64,000 bases of DNA. It comes from Clostridiales bacterium (GTDB taxonomy: Bacteria > Bacillota > Clostridia > Oscillospirales > Oscillospiraceae). The position numbers and the translations under genes were made by a program. Position 1 is the first letter of the stretch. The number at the start of each line of letters is the position of its first letter. Below the pieces are notes generated by a model, which was not told where the DNA came from, did not search any database, and saw nothing but the letters and a program-made list of their open reading frames with translations. The stretch is from positions 62,001 to 126,000 of the forward strand of contig DYCR01000001.1 of NCBI GenBank assembly GCA_019418025.1. The letters are read 5' to 3'. Below are positions 1 through 8,398 of the stretch, piece by piece.

Positions 1-27
1 CGGACACCCGTGCCGATGATGGAGTAA
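1..27 (+). CDS. possible 3' end of an upstream gene (partial)
   Basis: Reading frame 1 from the first base is open for eight codons (R T P V P M M E) and ends at TAA, 18 bases before serS. This fits the tail of a gene that begins outside the window, but eight residues cannot identify a product, and the frame could be fortuitous. Confidence 0.3.
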   Translation, partial: RTPVPMME

Positions 28-45
28 CGAGAAGGAGTCATAACC

Positions 46-1335
<1,290 letters not shown>

Positions 1336-1348
1336 ATTTTTCCGTATT

Positions 1349-1380
1349 GCAGGGCAGAAGCCATTTCTGCCCTGCTTTTT
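1349..1380 (+). terminator. intrinsic terminator of serS
   Basis: Perfect 11-bp stem GCAGGGCAGAA (1349-1359) with TTCTGCCCTGC (1365-1375), 5-base loop, followed by five T. Confidence 0.9.
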
Positions 1381-1413
1381 ATACAAATATTAAGGAAATT
1401 ATATAGATTTTCT

Positions 1414-1442
1414 TTGACAAATCCGCAAAAAAATGATATGCT
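1414..1442 (+). promoter_or_regulatory. sigma-A promoter of nfnAB
   Basis: -35 TTGACA (1414-1419), 17-bp spacer, -10 TATGCT (1437-1442). It lies 58 bases before the nfnA start. Confidence 0.75.
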
Positions 1443-1499
1443 TGTATCGGTAAATTATTATCCAATATTATGGTCATCAAAAAAAGGAAGGATCAGATT

Positions 1500-2354
1500 A
1501 TGTATAAGATTGTATCCAAGAGAGAGTTAAATCCCTCTGTCACAATGATGGAAATCGAAGCCCCCTTCGTTGCCAAGAAGGCAAAGGCCGGTCAGTTCAT
1601 CATCTTCCGCATCGATGAGCAGGGCGAGCGCGTTCCCCTGACCATTGCGGGCTATGATCGTGAAAAAGGAACGGTTTCGATTATTTTCCAGAAGGTTGGC
1701 TTCGCAACCATCGCTCTGGGCAATCTGAACGAAGGCGACTACATCCTGGACTTTGTCGGCCCTCTGGGCAAGCCCACCGAGGTCGAGGGTCACAAGCGTG
1801 TATGCGTGGTCGGCGGCGGCGTCGGCTGTGCCATCGCACTGCCCTCTGCCCGTGCATTCAAAGAAGCAGGCGCACAGGTCGATGTGATCGTCGGCTTCCG
1901 CAGCAAGGATATCGTCATTTTGGAGGAAGAATTCAAGGCAGTTGCCGACAATCTGATCCTCATGACCGATGATGGCAGCTACGGCCGCCACGGTCTGGTT
2001 ACCCAGCCCCTGCAGGAAATGCTGGAATCCGGCGTTCAGTACGACGAGGTCCTGGCAATCGGCCCCATCCCCATGATGAAGTTCGTATGCAAAACCACCG
2101 AGCCCTTCGGCACCAAGACCATGGTTTCCCTGAACCCCATCATGGTCGACGGCACCGGCATGTGCGGCGGCTGCCGTGTTACCGTGGGCGGCGAGACAAA
2201 GTTTGCATGTGTTGACGGCCCCGAGTTTGACGGCCATCAGGTGGATTTTGCCGAGCTGATGAACCGCAACAGCGTTTACCGCGGCCGTGAGGCTGAGGTC
2301 ACCGAAAAGCACGCCTGCCGCATGGAAGCCATGGGCAAGGCTTTGATCAAGTAA
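1500..2354 (+). CDS. nfnA: NADH-dependent reduced ferredoxin:NADP+ oxidoreductase, small (FAD/2Fe-2S) subunit
   Basis: 284-aa sulfide/dihydroorotate dehydrogenase-like reductase of the ferredoxin-NADP reductase superfamily. The N-terminal beta-barrel binds FAD, the middle binds NAD(H) (VCVVGGGVGCAIALP), and the C-terminal MCGGC...C cysteines bind a 2Fe-2S cluster. Together with the next gene it fits NfnAB/SudBA, the cytoplasmic complex that couples NADH and reduced ferredoxin to NADPH formation by electron bifurcation. An in-frame ATG lies 10 codons upstream, but ATG 1500 is preferred because of the purine-rich AAGGAAGGA just before it. nfnB starts 16 bases downstream. A role limited to supporting a glutamate-synthase-like enzyme is the main alternative. 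Confidence 0.88.
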   Translation: MYKIVSKRELNPSVTMMEIEAPFVAKKAKAGQFIIFRIDEQGERVPLTIAGYDREKGTVSIIFQKVGFATIALGNLNEGDYILDFVGPLGKPTEVEGHKRVCVVGGGVGCAIALPSARAFKEAGAQVDVIVGFRSKDIVILEEEFKAVADNLILMTDDGSYGRHGLVTQPLQEMLESGVQYDEVLAIGPIPMMKFVCKTTEPFGTKTMVSLNPIMVDGTGMCGGCRVTVGGETKFACVDGPEFDGHQVDFAELMNRNSVYRGREAEVTEKHACRMEAMGKALIK

Positions 2355-2370
2355 TTGGAGGAATTGCAAA

Positions 2371-3753
2371 ATGGCTAACATGACTTTGACGAAAACCCCC
2401 ATGCCTGAGCAGGACCCTCAGGTCAGAGCCCGCAACTTTAAGGAAGTTACTCTGGGCTACACCCCCGAAATGGCTATGGAAGAGGCAGAGCGCTGCCTGA
2501 AATGTAAGAAGCCCAAGTGTGTCGAGGGCTGCCCCGTTAATGTCCGCATCCCCGAGTTCATCGGCAAGGTTGCAGAGGGCGACTTCAAGGCCGCTTATGA
2601 GATCATCACCTCCACCAATGCCCTGCCCGCACTGTCCGGACGTGTCTGTCCTCAGGAAACCCAGTGCGAAGCCCGCTGTATCCGCGGGATCAAGGGTGAG
2701 CCCGTGGCAATCGGCCGTCTGGAGCGTTTTGTTGCAGACTGGTACCGTGAAAATATCAACGAAATGCCCGCCAAGCCCGAATCCAACGGCATCAAGGTCG
2801 CCGTTGTCGGCTCCGGCCCTGCCGGCATGACCTGCGCAAGCGATCTGGCAGGCCGCGGCTATGAGGTTTCCATGTTCGAAGCACTGCACACCGCAGGCGG
2901 CGTTCTGGTCTACGGCATCCCCGAGTTCCGTCTGCCCAAGGCCATCGTTGCAAACGAGGTCAAAAAATTGGAGGCTCAGGGCGTAAAGGTCATGACCAAC
3001 ATGGTCATCGGACGGGTACTTACCATTGACGATCTGTTTGAAATGGGCTACAAGTCCGTTTTCGTCGGCTCCGGCGCAGGTCTGCCCATGTTTATGAACA
3101 TTCCCGGCGAAAGCCTGAAGGGTGTCATGTCCGCAAACGAGTATCTGACCCGTACCAACCTGATGAAGGCATACAGCGAGGACTACGATACCCCCATCAT
3201 CAAGAGCAAATCCGTTGCCGTTGTCGGCGGCGGCAACGTGGCAATGGATGCCGCACGCTGTGCAATGCGTCTGGGTGCCGAGCATGTTTATGTCGTCTAC
3301 CGCCGCGGCGAGGCCGAAATGCCTGCCCGTCTGGAGGAGCAGCACCATGCAAAGGCCGAGGGCATCGAATTCAAGACCCTGTGCAACCCCACCGAGATTA
3401 TCGGTGATGAGAACGGCCGTGCCTGCGGCATGAAGTGTGTCCGCATGGAGCTGGGCGAGCCTGATGCTTCCGGCCGCCGCCGTCCCATCGAGATCCCCGA
3501 TTCTGAGTTTGTTCTGGACGTGGATACTGTCATCATGAGCTTGGGCACCAGCCCCAACCCCCTGATCCGCTCCACTACCCCCGGTCTGGAAACCAACCGC
3601 AAGGGCTGTCTGATCGTCAACGAGGACGAAATGACCACCCGTGACGGCGTTTTCGCCGGTGGTGACGCTGTTACTGGCGCCGCAACCGTCATTCTGGCAA
3701 TGGGTGCAGGTAAGAAGGGCGCAGCTTCCATCGATGCTTTCCTGAGAAAGTAA
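2371..3753 (+). CDS. nfnB: NADPH-dependent glutamate synthase small-chain family protein / Nfn large subunit
   Basis: 460-aa flavoprotein of the GltA/SudA/NfnB family. The N-terminal region holds the cysteine clusters CLKCKKPKCVEGCP and CPQETQCEARC for 4Fe-4S clusters. Then come the FAD-binding motif VAVVGSGPAGM (near residue 147) and the NADPH-binding motif VAVVGGGNVAMDAARC (near residue 280). The NfnA gene directly upstream in the same operon and the absence of a large glutamate synthase subunit favour the bifurcating transhydrogenase assignment. RBS TTGGAGGAATTGCAA precedes the ATG. Some databases label it gltA; activity cannot be decided from sequence alone. Confidence 0.88.
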   Translation: MANMTLTKTPMPEQDPQVRARNFKEVTLGYTPEMAMEEAERCLKCKKPKCVEGCPVNVRIPEFIGKVAEGDFKAAYEIITSTNALPALSGRVCPQETQCEARCIRGIKGEPVAIGRLERFVADWYRENINEMPAKPESNGIKVAVVGSGPAGMTCASDLAGRGYEVSMFEALHTAGGVLVYGIPEFRLPKAIVANEVKKLEAQGVKVMTNMVIGRVLTIDDLFEMGYKSVFVGSGAGLPMFMNIPGESLKGVMSANEYLTRTNLMKAYSEDYDTPIIKSKSVAVVGGGNVAMDAARCAMRLGAEHVYVVYRRGEAEMPARLEEQHHAKAEGIEFKTLCNPTEIIGDENGRACGMKCVRMELGEPDASGRRRPIEIPDSEFVLDVDTVIMSLGTSPNPLIRSTTPGLETNRKGCLIVNEDEMTTRDGVFAGGDAVTGAATVILAMGAGKKGAASIDAFLRK

Positions 3754-3765
3754 GCTAATATGCAT

Positions 3766-3808
3766 AAAATCCCCTTCCGGACGTAAAATCAACCGGGAGG
3801 GGATTTTT
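3766..3808 (+). terminator. terminator of nfnAB, overlapping the pdaA ribosome binding site
   Basis: AAAATCCCCTTCCGG (3766-3780) pairs with CCGGGAGGGGATTTT (3793-3807), followed by more T. The downstream arm contains GGGAGGGG, the only purine-rich Shine-Dalgarno candidate for the gene starting at 3810. Confidence 0.8.
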
Positions 3809-3809
3809 T

Positions 3810-4583
3810 ATGAAGTATGTGGATATACTCATCGTCATTCTGGCGGTGGTGCTGTGTGCCGTTCTGCTCATCATCAACATGACCGGCGCCGTTCTGGAGA
3901 CAGGAAACTGGGGATTGTCCTTCCAGACCGAGGGTCAGCCCCCCGTGGGACCTGCAAGCGTGTCGAATTTGAAGAAATTTGACGGATATTATCTGGGGAA
4001 TACCGAGGAAAAGGTCATATATCTGACATTTGACTCCGGCTATGAAAACGGATGCACCGCCCAGATTCTGGACACGCTGAAAAAACACAATGTCCCTGCG
4101 GCCTTTTTCCTTGTGGGCAACTACATCGAACAAAACGCCGATCTGGTGCGCAGGATGGTCAGCGAGGGGCACATCGTGGGAAATCACACCATGCACCATC
4201 CGGATATGAGCAAAAAGGAAGATCCTGAGTCCTTTTCCAAGGAGATCAACGATCTGGCCGCCCTGTACAAGGAGACAACCGGACAGGAAATGCAGAAGTT
4301 TTACCGCCCGCCTCAGGGGATTTACAGTCAGGAAAATCTGGAAATGGCGCAGGAACTGGGATACAAGACCATTTTTTGGAGCCTTGCCTATGCCGATTGG
4401 GACAACAACAAACAGCCCACCCATGACCACGCCATGGAAAAACTCATGGGCAGAATCCACAACGGCGCAATCGTTCTGCTCCATTCCACCTCAAAAACCA
4501 ACGCAGAGATTCTGGACGAGGTGCTGACCAAGTGGGAGGAGATGGGTTATCGCTTCGCATCCCTGAACGAGCTGCCCCAATAA
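3810..4583 (+). CDS. pdaA: polysaccharide deacetylase, PdaA-type muramic-delta-lactam de-N-acetylase
   Basis: 257-aa carbohydrate esterase family 4 (NodB) protein. One N-terminal membrane anchor (about residues 4-28) is followed by the catalytic domain: YLTFDSGYENG (motif 1), GNHTMHHPDMS (metal-binding His motif 2), FYRPPQG (motif 3) and IVLLHSTS (motif 5). The spacing and the WSLAYADWD segment match PdaA, which makes muramic-delta-lactam in spore cortex peptidoglycan, so the organism may sporulate. Bacillus PdaA has Asn at the second motif-1 position; here it is Ser. Its SD lies inside the upstream terminator hairpin. A vegetative peptidoglycan deacetylase is the alternative. Confidence 0.82.
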   Translation: MKYVDILIVILAVVLCAVLLIINMTGAVLETGNWGLSFQTEGQPPVGPASVSNLKKFDGYYLGNTEEKVIYLTFDSGYENGCTAQILDTLKKHNVPAAFFLVGNYIEQNADLVRRMVSEGHIVGNHTMHHPDMSKKEDPESFSKEINDLAALYKETTGQEMQKFYRPPQGIYSQENLEMAQELGYKTIFWSLAYADWDNNKQPTHDHAMEKLMGRIHNGAIVLLHSTSKTNAEILDEVLTKWEEMGYRFASLNELPQ

Positions 4584-4586
4584 AAA

Positions 4587-4602
4587 TGTTTCACGTGAAA
4601 AA
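4587..4602. other. parS site (ParB/Spo0J binding)
   Basis: TGTTTCACGTGAAAAA matches the Bacillus parS consensus TGTTTCACGTGAAACA at 15 of 16 positions, with the CACGTG core and TTTCACGTGAAA palindrome intact. It sits just after the pdaA stop and about 6.3 kb from dnaA, where origin-proximal parS sites are expected. I saw no second copy in the window. Confidence 0.8.
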
Positions 4603-4631
4603 ATCGCCAATGTGAAGTCTCACATTGGCGA
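4598..4631 (-). terminator. terminator of the hisS-remB operon
   Basis: 12-bp perfect stem TCGCCAATGTGA (4604-4615) / TCACATTGGCGA (4620-4631) with a 4-base loop. On the minus strand it is followed by six T (complement of 4598-4603), which overlap the end of the parS site. It lies about 50 bases beyond the remB stop. Confidence 0.85.
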
Positions 4632-4682
4632 TATCTGTATGGAATAATGGGGCAGACATCGATCCGATGGGCTGAAAATCGC

Positions 4683-4925
4683 TTATTTCAGGCGTTTTTC
4701 AAGGGTCGCTGCGTTGTATTCCGTGAGATAGACTCTGGGAATCCCGTATTCTGCCGTCAAAATGAAGGATTTCGGCAGCTCATCACAGGGAACCACCTGC
4801 CCTTCCCGCTCCGCAGCGTTTAAAAATTCTCTGGTTTTATAGGACGTGGAGGTGTTATCCAGATCAAAAATGCCGATGATGGAGCTTTCACGCACCGCCA
4901 TGTCCTGTCCGATGGAAAGATACAT
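4683..4925 (-). CDS. remB: extracellular matrix regulator RemB (RemA/DUF370 family)
   Basis: 80-aa protein beginning MYLSIGQDMAVRESSIIGIF, with the family's short beta-rich core, the DLDNTSTSYKTREFL segment and a C-terminal IPRVYLTEYNAATLEKRL. RemA-family proteins form ring-like DNA-binding oligomers that activate biofilm-matrix genes in Bacillus; RemB (YaaB) is the paralogue usually encoded between recF and gyrB. Here it is instead one base downstream of the hisS stop codon and must be cotranscribed with it. The role in this organism is inferred from the family only. Confidence 0.8.
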   Translation of the reverse strand: MYLSIGQDMAVRESSIIGIFDLDNTSTSYKTREFLNAAEREGQVVPCDELPKSFILTAEYGIPRVYLTEYNAATLEKRLK

Positions 4926-4926
4926 G

Positions 4927-6285
4927 TTATTTCTCCAAAATCAGGGCGCTGGCTGCGGTCTTTTCCATGTCAGCGCAGATGAGGTCTGCCGCTTCCTCTG
5001 CAGTCACAGTCACCTGAACACCGGAGCGCAGATCCTTCACCGAGCACTTCCCTGCCGCAATTTCGTCCTCACCCAGCAAGACCGCATAAGGAACGCCCAA
5101 TTTGTCGGCATAGCTCATTTTCTGCTTGAATTTCTTCTGCTCCCCGTAAACCTGCACCCGAATCCCCCGATTTCTCAGGCTCTGAGCAACGGCGATGGCC
5201 GCACCCCGATCCGCCGTCATGGGGATCACCAGAGCATCCGCCGGAGCCCGATTGATCTCGGGATTCAGCAGCCCCTGCTCGTCAAGAACATAGAACAGTC
5301 GGGTCAGTCCGATGGAAATACCCACACCGGGCAGAGGTCTGTCGGTATAGTATCCGGCCAGATTATCGTATCGACCGCCGGAGCAGACCGAGCCGATCTC
5401 GGGGTGATCCAGAAGGGTCGTCTCGTAAACGGTGCCGGTATAGTAGTCAAGTCCCCGGGCGATGGTCAGGTCAACGGCAAAATTCTCCTGAGGAATGCCG
5501 AAGGCCGCCAGATTTTCCGTCACCGCCCGCAGCTCGTCAAGCCCCAGATCGAACACCTCGTTTCTGCCCCGATAGCCTTCCAGTGCCTCAAGCACCTGAG
5601 CATTGGAGCCGGAAATCCCGATAAATTTCAGGATCTCGTCAGAATCCTCCTGAGAAAGACCGCCGTCCTCCATCAGGATCGTGCGCACCTTATCCGGGCC
5701 GATCTTGTCCAGCTTGTCCACGGTGCGCATGATGTCACCGGACTTTTCCGACAAGCCGAGCATGGCATAAAAACCGTTCAAAATCTTCCGATTATTCACC
5801 CGAATCTGGAAACGGGTCAGGCCAAATGCCTTAAAAATATTATAAATGATCGAGGGGATCTCCGCCTCGTTCAGGATGTCGAGCTTGCCGTCACCCACGA
5901 TGTCGATATCCGACTGGTAAAATTCCCGGAAGCGTCCACGCTGAGCACGCTCACCCCGATAGACCTTGCCGATCTGGTAGCGGCGGAAGGGAAAGGCCAG
6001 ATCGTTATAGTGCAGAGCCACATATTTTGCCAGAGGCACCGTCAGGTCGAAGCGCATCGCCAGATCAGAATCACCCTTGGCAAAGCGGTAGATCTGCTTT
6101 TCCGTCTCGCCGCCGCCCTTGGCAAGCAGGATCTGCGCATCCTCGATAATGGGGGTGTCCAGCGGCGCAAAGCCGTAAAGTGCATAGGTCCTGCGCAGAA
6201 TCTCCATCATCCGCTCCATCTGCGCCTGTTTCTCGGGAAGCAATTCCATAAAACCGGACAAGGTCCGTGGCTTGATCATATCCAT
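4927..6285 (-). CDS. hisS: histidine--tRNA ligase
   Basis: 452-aa class II aminoacyl-tRNA synthetase that charges tRNA-His. The N-terminal motif 1 region (PRTLSGFMELLPEKQ) is followed by motif 2 with RGRFREFYQSDIDIVG, the histidine-specific signature ARGLDYYTGTVYE near residue 285, motif 3 GVGISIGLTRL, and a C-terminal anticodon-binding domain. ATG 6285 follows GAAAGGA at 10 bases. remB begins one base after the stop. A hairpin separates it from mgsA upstream. The usual hisS-aspS pairing of Firmicutes is not seen here. Confidence 0.96.
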   Translation of the reverse strand: MDMIKPRTLSGFMELLPEKQAQMERMMEILRRTYALYGFAPLDTPIIEDAQILLAKGGGETEKQIYRFAKGDSDLAMRFDLTVPLAKYVALHYNDLAFPFRRYQIGKVYRGERAQRGRFREFYQSDIDIVGDGKLDILNEAEIPSIIYNIFKAFGLTRFQIRVNNRKILNGFYAMLGLSEKSGDIMRTVDKLDKIGPDKVRTILMEDGGLSQEDSDEILKFIGISGSNAQVLEALEGYRGRNEVFDLGLDELRAVTENLAAFGIPQENFAVDLTIARGLDYYTGTVYETTLLDHPEIGSVCSGGRYDNLAGYYTDRPLPGVGISIGLTRLFYVLDEQGLLNPEINRAPADALVIPMTADRGAAIAVAQSLRNRGIRVQVYGEQKKFKQKMSYADKLGVPYAVLLGEDEIAAGKCSVKDLRSGVQVTVTAEEAADLICADMEKTAASALILEK

Positions 6286-6317
6286 ACTATCAAATTCCTT
6301 TCACTGAAAACGAAAGT

Positions 6318-6353
6318 CGCCCGCCTGAAAAACGGTGGGCGGCTTTTAACGGT
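6318..6353 (-). terminator. probable terminator after mgsA
   Basis: GTCGCCCGCC (6318-6327) can pair with GGTGGGCGGC (6336-6345), including two G-U pairs. On the minus strand TTTCGTTTT follows, so it could end the minD-mgsA transcript or attenuate entry into hisS. Confidence 0.5.
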
Positions 6354-6363
6354 TGAGCATGCA

Positions 6364-6777
6364 TTAGTATCTGGGCTTGGTGTGCAGCATTTCGCGCCAG
6401 TCCAGATCACCCCGCTGCAGACCCATAATGGCGATCTCTGCGCTGGCGAGGTTGGTGGCGATGGGTACATTGTGCTTGTCGCAGTGACGAATGGTCTCGA
6501 TCATCTGCGCATCGTCCCAAGGGTCGGTGGTGTTGGGATCGGTAAACAGCAGCACAAGATCGATCTCGTTATAGGCAATGCGGGCATTGATCTGCTGATG
6601 GCCGCCCTGCTTGTGGCTGAGCAGCATGGTGATGGGCAGGCCGGTGTTGTCGGCGATCAGTCTGCCGGTGGTTGCCGTTGCGAACAAATTGTGCTTGGAA
6701 AGAATGCTTTTATATGCGGTGCAGAACTGAACCATCAGTTCCTTCTTTTTGTCGTGGGCCAAAAAAGCAATGTTCAT
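6364..6777 (-). CDS. mgsA: methylglyoxal synthase
   Basis: 137-aa enzyme that converts dihydroxyacetone phosphate to methylglyoxal and phosphate, a bypass relieving sugar-phosphate stress. Sequence marks are the N-terminal NIAFLAHDKKK, TGTGRL-like ATATTGRLIA, SHKQGGHQQINARI, the catalytic Asp region LLFTDPNTTDPWDD, and HCDKHNVPIATNLASAE. Length is close to the family norm (about 130-150 aa). It lies 19 bases downstream of minD. The minD-mgsA adjacency resembles the clostridial mre-min-rodA-mgsA cell-shape cluster with the other members missing here. Confidence 0.95.
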   Translation of the reverse strand: MNIAFLAHDKKKELMVQFCTAYKSILSKHNLFATATTGRLIADNTGLPITMLLSHKQGGHQQINARIAYNEIDLVLLFTDPNTTDPWDDAQMIETIRHCDKHNVPIATNLASAEIAIMGLQRGDLDWREMLHTKPRY

Positions 6778-6796
6778 TCGTCGTCACTCCTTATTA

Positions 6797-7531
6797 TTAA
6801 ATAGAAAGAGGCACACGCTGCCCCTGTATTCTCTTTGCGATACTGACACAGGCACGGGCCGCTCCCCTTCTGGTCTGGGTCAAAAGCGGTTTGGAAAAAG
6901 CCGCCGCCAAGGTCACGTTCTGGTCATCGGGGACCACGCCGATCAGCGGCAGCCCCGCCGTGTCCATCACATCGTCGATGGTGACCGCCATGTTGGAAAA
7001 CAGCCTGCTGTTGACACGGTTGACCACCAGACGGACATCGGTTTTGCCCATCTGCTCCAGACATTGTCCGGTTTTTGCCGCGTCCCGCACGGCGGCAGGG
7101 TCGGCACTGGTCACAAGCAGCACCCGATCGGCAAATCTGGCCGCAAGCTCAAAGCCTGCGTCGATCCCCGCCGGAGCATCCAGAAACACGTAGTCAAATT
7201 TTTCCCTGGCCTCATGCAGCATCCGCCCGAAGGCCGCTGCATCCACCGACTCGGCGCTGCGATTCACCGGAGCCGTGAGAAAACGGAGGTGCTCGAATTT
7301 CATGTGCTTGGCTGCCTGATCCAGATTATACCCGCCTTCACATACATCTATAAAAGAAAGTGCGGCGCTGTCAGACATTCCAAGAGAAATATCGAGATTT
7401 TGCAGGCCCATATCGCAGTCGATGTCCAGAACGTCGAAGCCGTCTCTGGCAAGAGCGGTGGATACACCTGCACAAATTGAAGTTTTACCGGTCCCGCCCT
7501 TGCCGGACAGCACCGCGATCAACTCGCCCAA
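6797..7531 (-). CDS. minD: MinD-like ParA-family ATPase lacking the C-terminal membrane helix
   Basis: 244-aa deviant Walker A ATPase: GELIAVLSGKGGTGKTS at the start, a DIDCDMGLQNLD switch region, and FDYVFLDAPAGID. MinD places the division-inhibitor MinC at the membrane. TTG 7531 is chosen because AGAGGAG lies 8 bases upstream and the product then begins GELIAV as in known MinD; in-frame ATGs at 7549 and 7600 are less likely. The protein stops at RIQGQRVPLSI followed by TAATAATAA, where canonical MinD continues about 20-25 residues into its amphipathic membrane-targeting helix. minC and minE are not adjacent. A MinD-like orphan ATPase is the alternative. Confidence 0.8.
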   Translation of the reverse strand: MGELIAVLSGKGGTGKTSICAGVSTALARDGFDVLDIDCDMGLQNLDISLGMSDSAALSFIDVCEGGYNLDQAAKHMKFEHLRFLTAPVNRSAESVDAAAFGRMLHEAREKFDYVFLDAPAGIDAGFELAARFADRVLLVTSADPAAVRDAAKTGQCLEQMGKTDVRLVVNRVNSRLFSNMAVTIDDVMDTAGLPLIGVVPDDQNVTLAAAFSKPLLTQTRRGAARACVSIAKRIQGQRVPLSI

Positions 7532-7565
7532 TTGCAATACTCCTCTCATTTTCCAGTATGTAATC

Positions 7566-7594
7566 ATTATAGTGTGAATACTAACAAAAATCAA
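7566..7594 (-). promoter_or_regulatory. promoter of minD-mgsA
   Basis: On the minus strand: -35 TTGATT (complement of 7589-7594), 17-bp spacer, -10 TATAAT (complement of 7566-7571). Confidence 0.7.
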
Positions 7595-7674
7595 GAGCAA
7601 ATCCTAGCCTATAAGCAGGGATTTCATCAAAATATACAAAATAGGACCGATGAAAAAATTTTTTAAAAAACCTC

Positions 7675-7703
7675 TTTACAAATGGATATGGACATGATAT
7701 TAT
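7675..7703 (+). promoter_or_regulatory. promoter of perR
   Basis: -35 TTTACA (7675-7680), 17-bp spacer, -10 TATTAT (7698-7703). A perfect palindromic operator follows immediately. Confidence 0.75.
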
Positions 7704-7712
7704 CTAGGCGTG

Positions 7713-7731
7713 AATAAGAATCATTCTTATT
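7713..7731. promoter_or_regulatory. Fur/PerR-type operator at the perR start site
   Basis: AATAAGAATCATTCTTATT is a perfect 9-1-9 palindrome containing a 7-1-7 core (TAAGAAT-C-ATTCTTA) of Fur-family box type. It begins 9 bases after the -10 element, over the expected transcription start, so binding should block initiation: autorepression. Confidence 0.75.
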
Positions 7732-7770
7732 TAAAGCTGATCCAAACAACAAGTTGAATGAGAGGTCTTT

Positions 7771-8178
7771 ATGGAACAGAATACCAAGCATTTCCGCAAG
7801 CGGGATGCCATTCTTTCCTACCTGCGCCATTCGGACCAGCACCCTTCAGCCGAGACGATCTACGCTGAGCTGAAGAAAGAAATTCCGGATTTGTCCCTGG
7901 GGACGGTTTACCGGAACATTGCACTGTTCAAGCAGAAGGGCTTGATCCAAAGTCTCGGCAATGTGAACGGTGTGGAGCGTTTCGATGCCACGGTAGTCCC
8001 CCATGTCCACTTTATTTGCAGTACCTGCGGTGAGATTCGTGATCTGAATCAGCTGAATGTCCCCGAGTTGCTTTGCAACAAAGCTGCATCTGAAGCAGGT
8101 GCGGTGGTGGAACAATGTATGCTGACATTTTATGGAACCTGTTCCGAATGCAGTAGGAAAGTTGAACATGAATCGTAA
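7771..8178 (+). CDS. perR: peroxide-responsive repressor, Fur family
   Basis: 135-aa Fur-family metalloregulator. The winged helix includes SLGTVYRNIALFKQKGL; the dimer domain has RFDATVVPHVHFICSTCGEI, with the Asp of the regulatory metal site and the His pair, and two CxxC pairs (CSTC and CSEC) for the structural zinc. The RFD segment and C-terminal GTCSECSRK resemble PerR more than Fur. It is followed 34 bases later by a rubredoxin gene and then reverse rubrerythrin, typical PerR targets. RBS is GAGAGG 7 bases before ATG. Control is probably autogenous through the palindrome at 7713-7731. Fur or Zur cannot be fully excluded. Confidence 0.85.
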   Translation: MEQNTKHFRKRDAILSYLRHSDQHPSAETIYAELKKEIPDLSLGTVYRNIALFKQKGLIQSLGNVNGVERFDATVVPHVHFICSTCGEIRDLNQLNVPELLCNKAASEAGAVVEQCMLTFYGTCSECSRKVEHES

Positions 8179-8212
8179 TTAGTAAAATTTAAAACAGAAA
8201 GGAGGTCATGTC

Positions 8213-8332
8213 ATGAAGAAGTTTGTTTGCACCGTATGCGGTTACATCTACGAGGGCGATGAGCTGCCCGAGGATTACATCTGCCCCCTGTGCGGTCTGG
8301 GCACCGATGTGTTCGAAGAAGTGGTCGACTGA
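8213..8332 (+). CDS. short stand-alone rubredoxin-like protein
   Basis: 39-aa electron carrier with both iron-binding knuckles, CTVCGY near the N-terminus and CPLCGLG near residue 24, and the conserved Phe-Glu end. A strong AAAGGAGG lies 5 bases before the ATG. At 39 residues it is shorter than classical rubredoxins (about 52) and matches the compact rubredoxin domain of rubrerythrins. The first six codons are identical in DNA to those of the next gene, which points to a local domain duplication. It probably passes electrons to the downstream rubrerythrin. Confidence 0.88.
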   Translation: MKKFVCTVCGYIYEGDELPEDYICPLCGLGTDVFEEVVD

Positions 8333-8398
8333 TCACAAATTTTGAGATTCCCTAACCTGTAAATGACAAAAATAGATAATTTAATGGAGGATAATATT

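Noticed and set aside
2347..3792. 481-codon minus-strand frame opposite nfnB
   Set aside because: Antisense shadow of nfnB; no homologous look, no RBS.
6778..6800. Frameshift that would restore a full MinD C-terminus
   Set aside because: After the stop there are only TAATAATAAGGAG and the mgsA start; no leftover amphipathic-helix codons exist in any frame.
4846..6804. 652-codon plus-strand frame opposite hisS and mgsA
   Set aside because: Antisense to clear hisS and mgsA; same codon-bias artefact.
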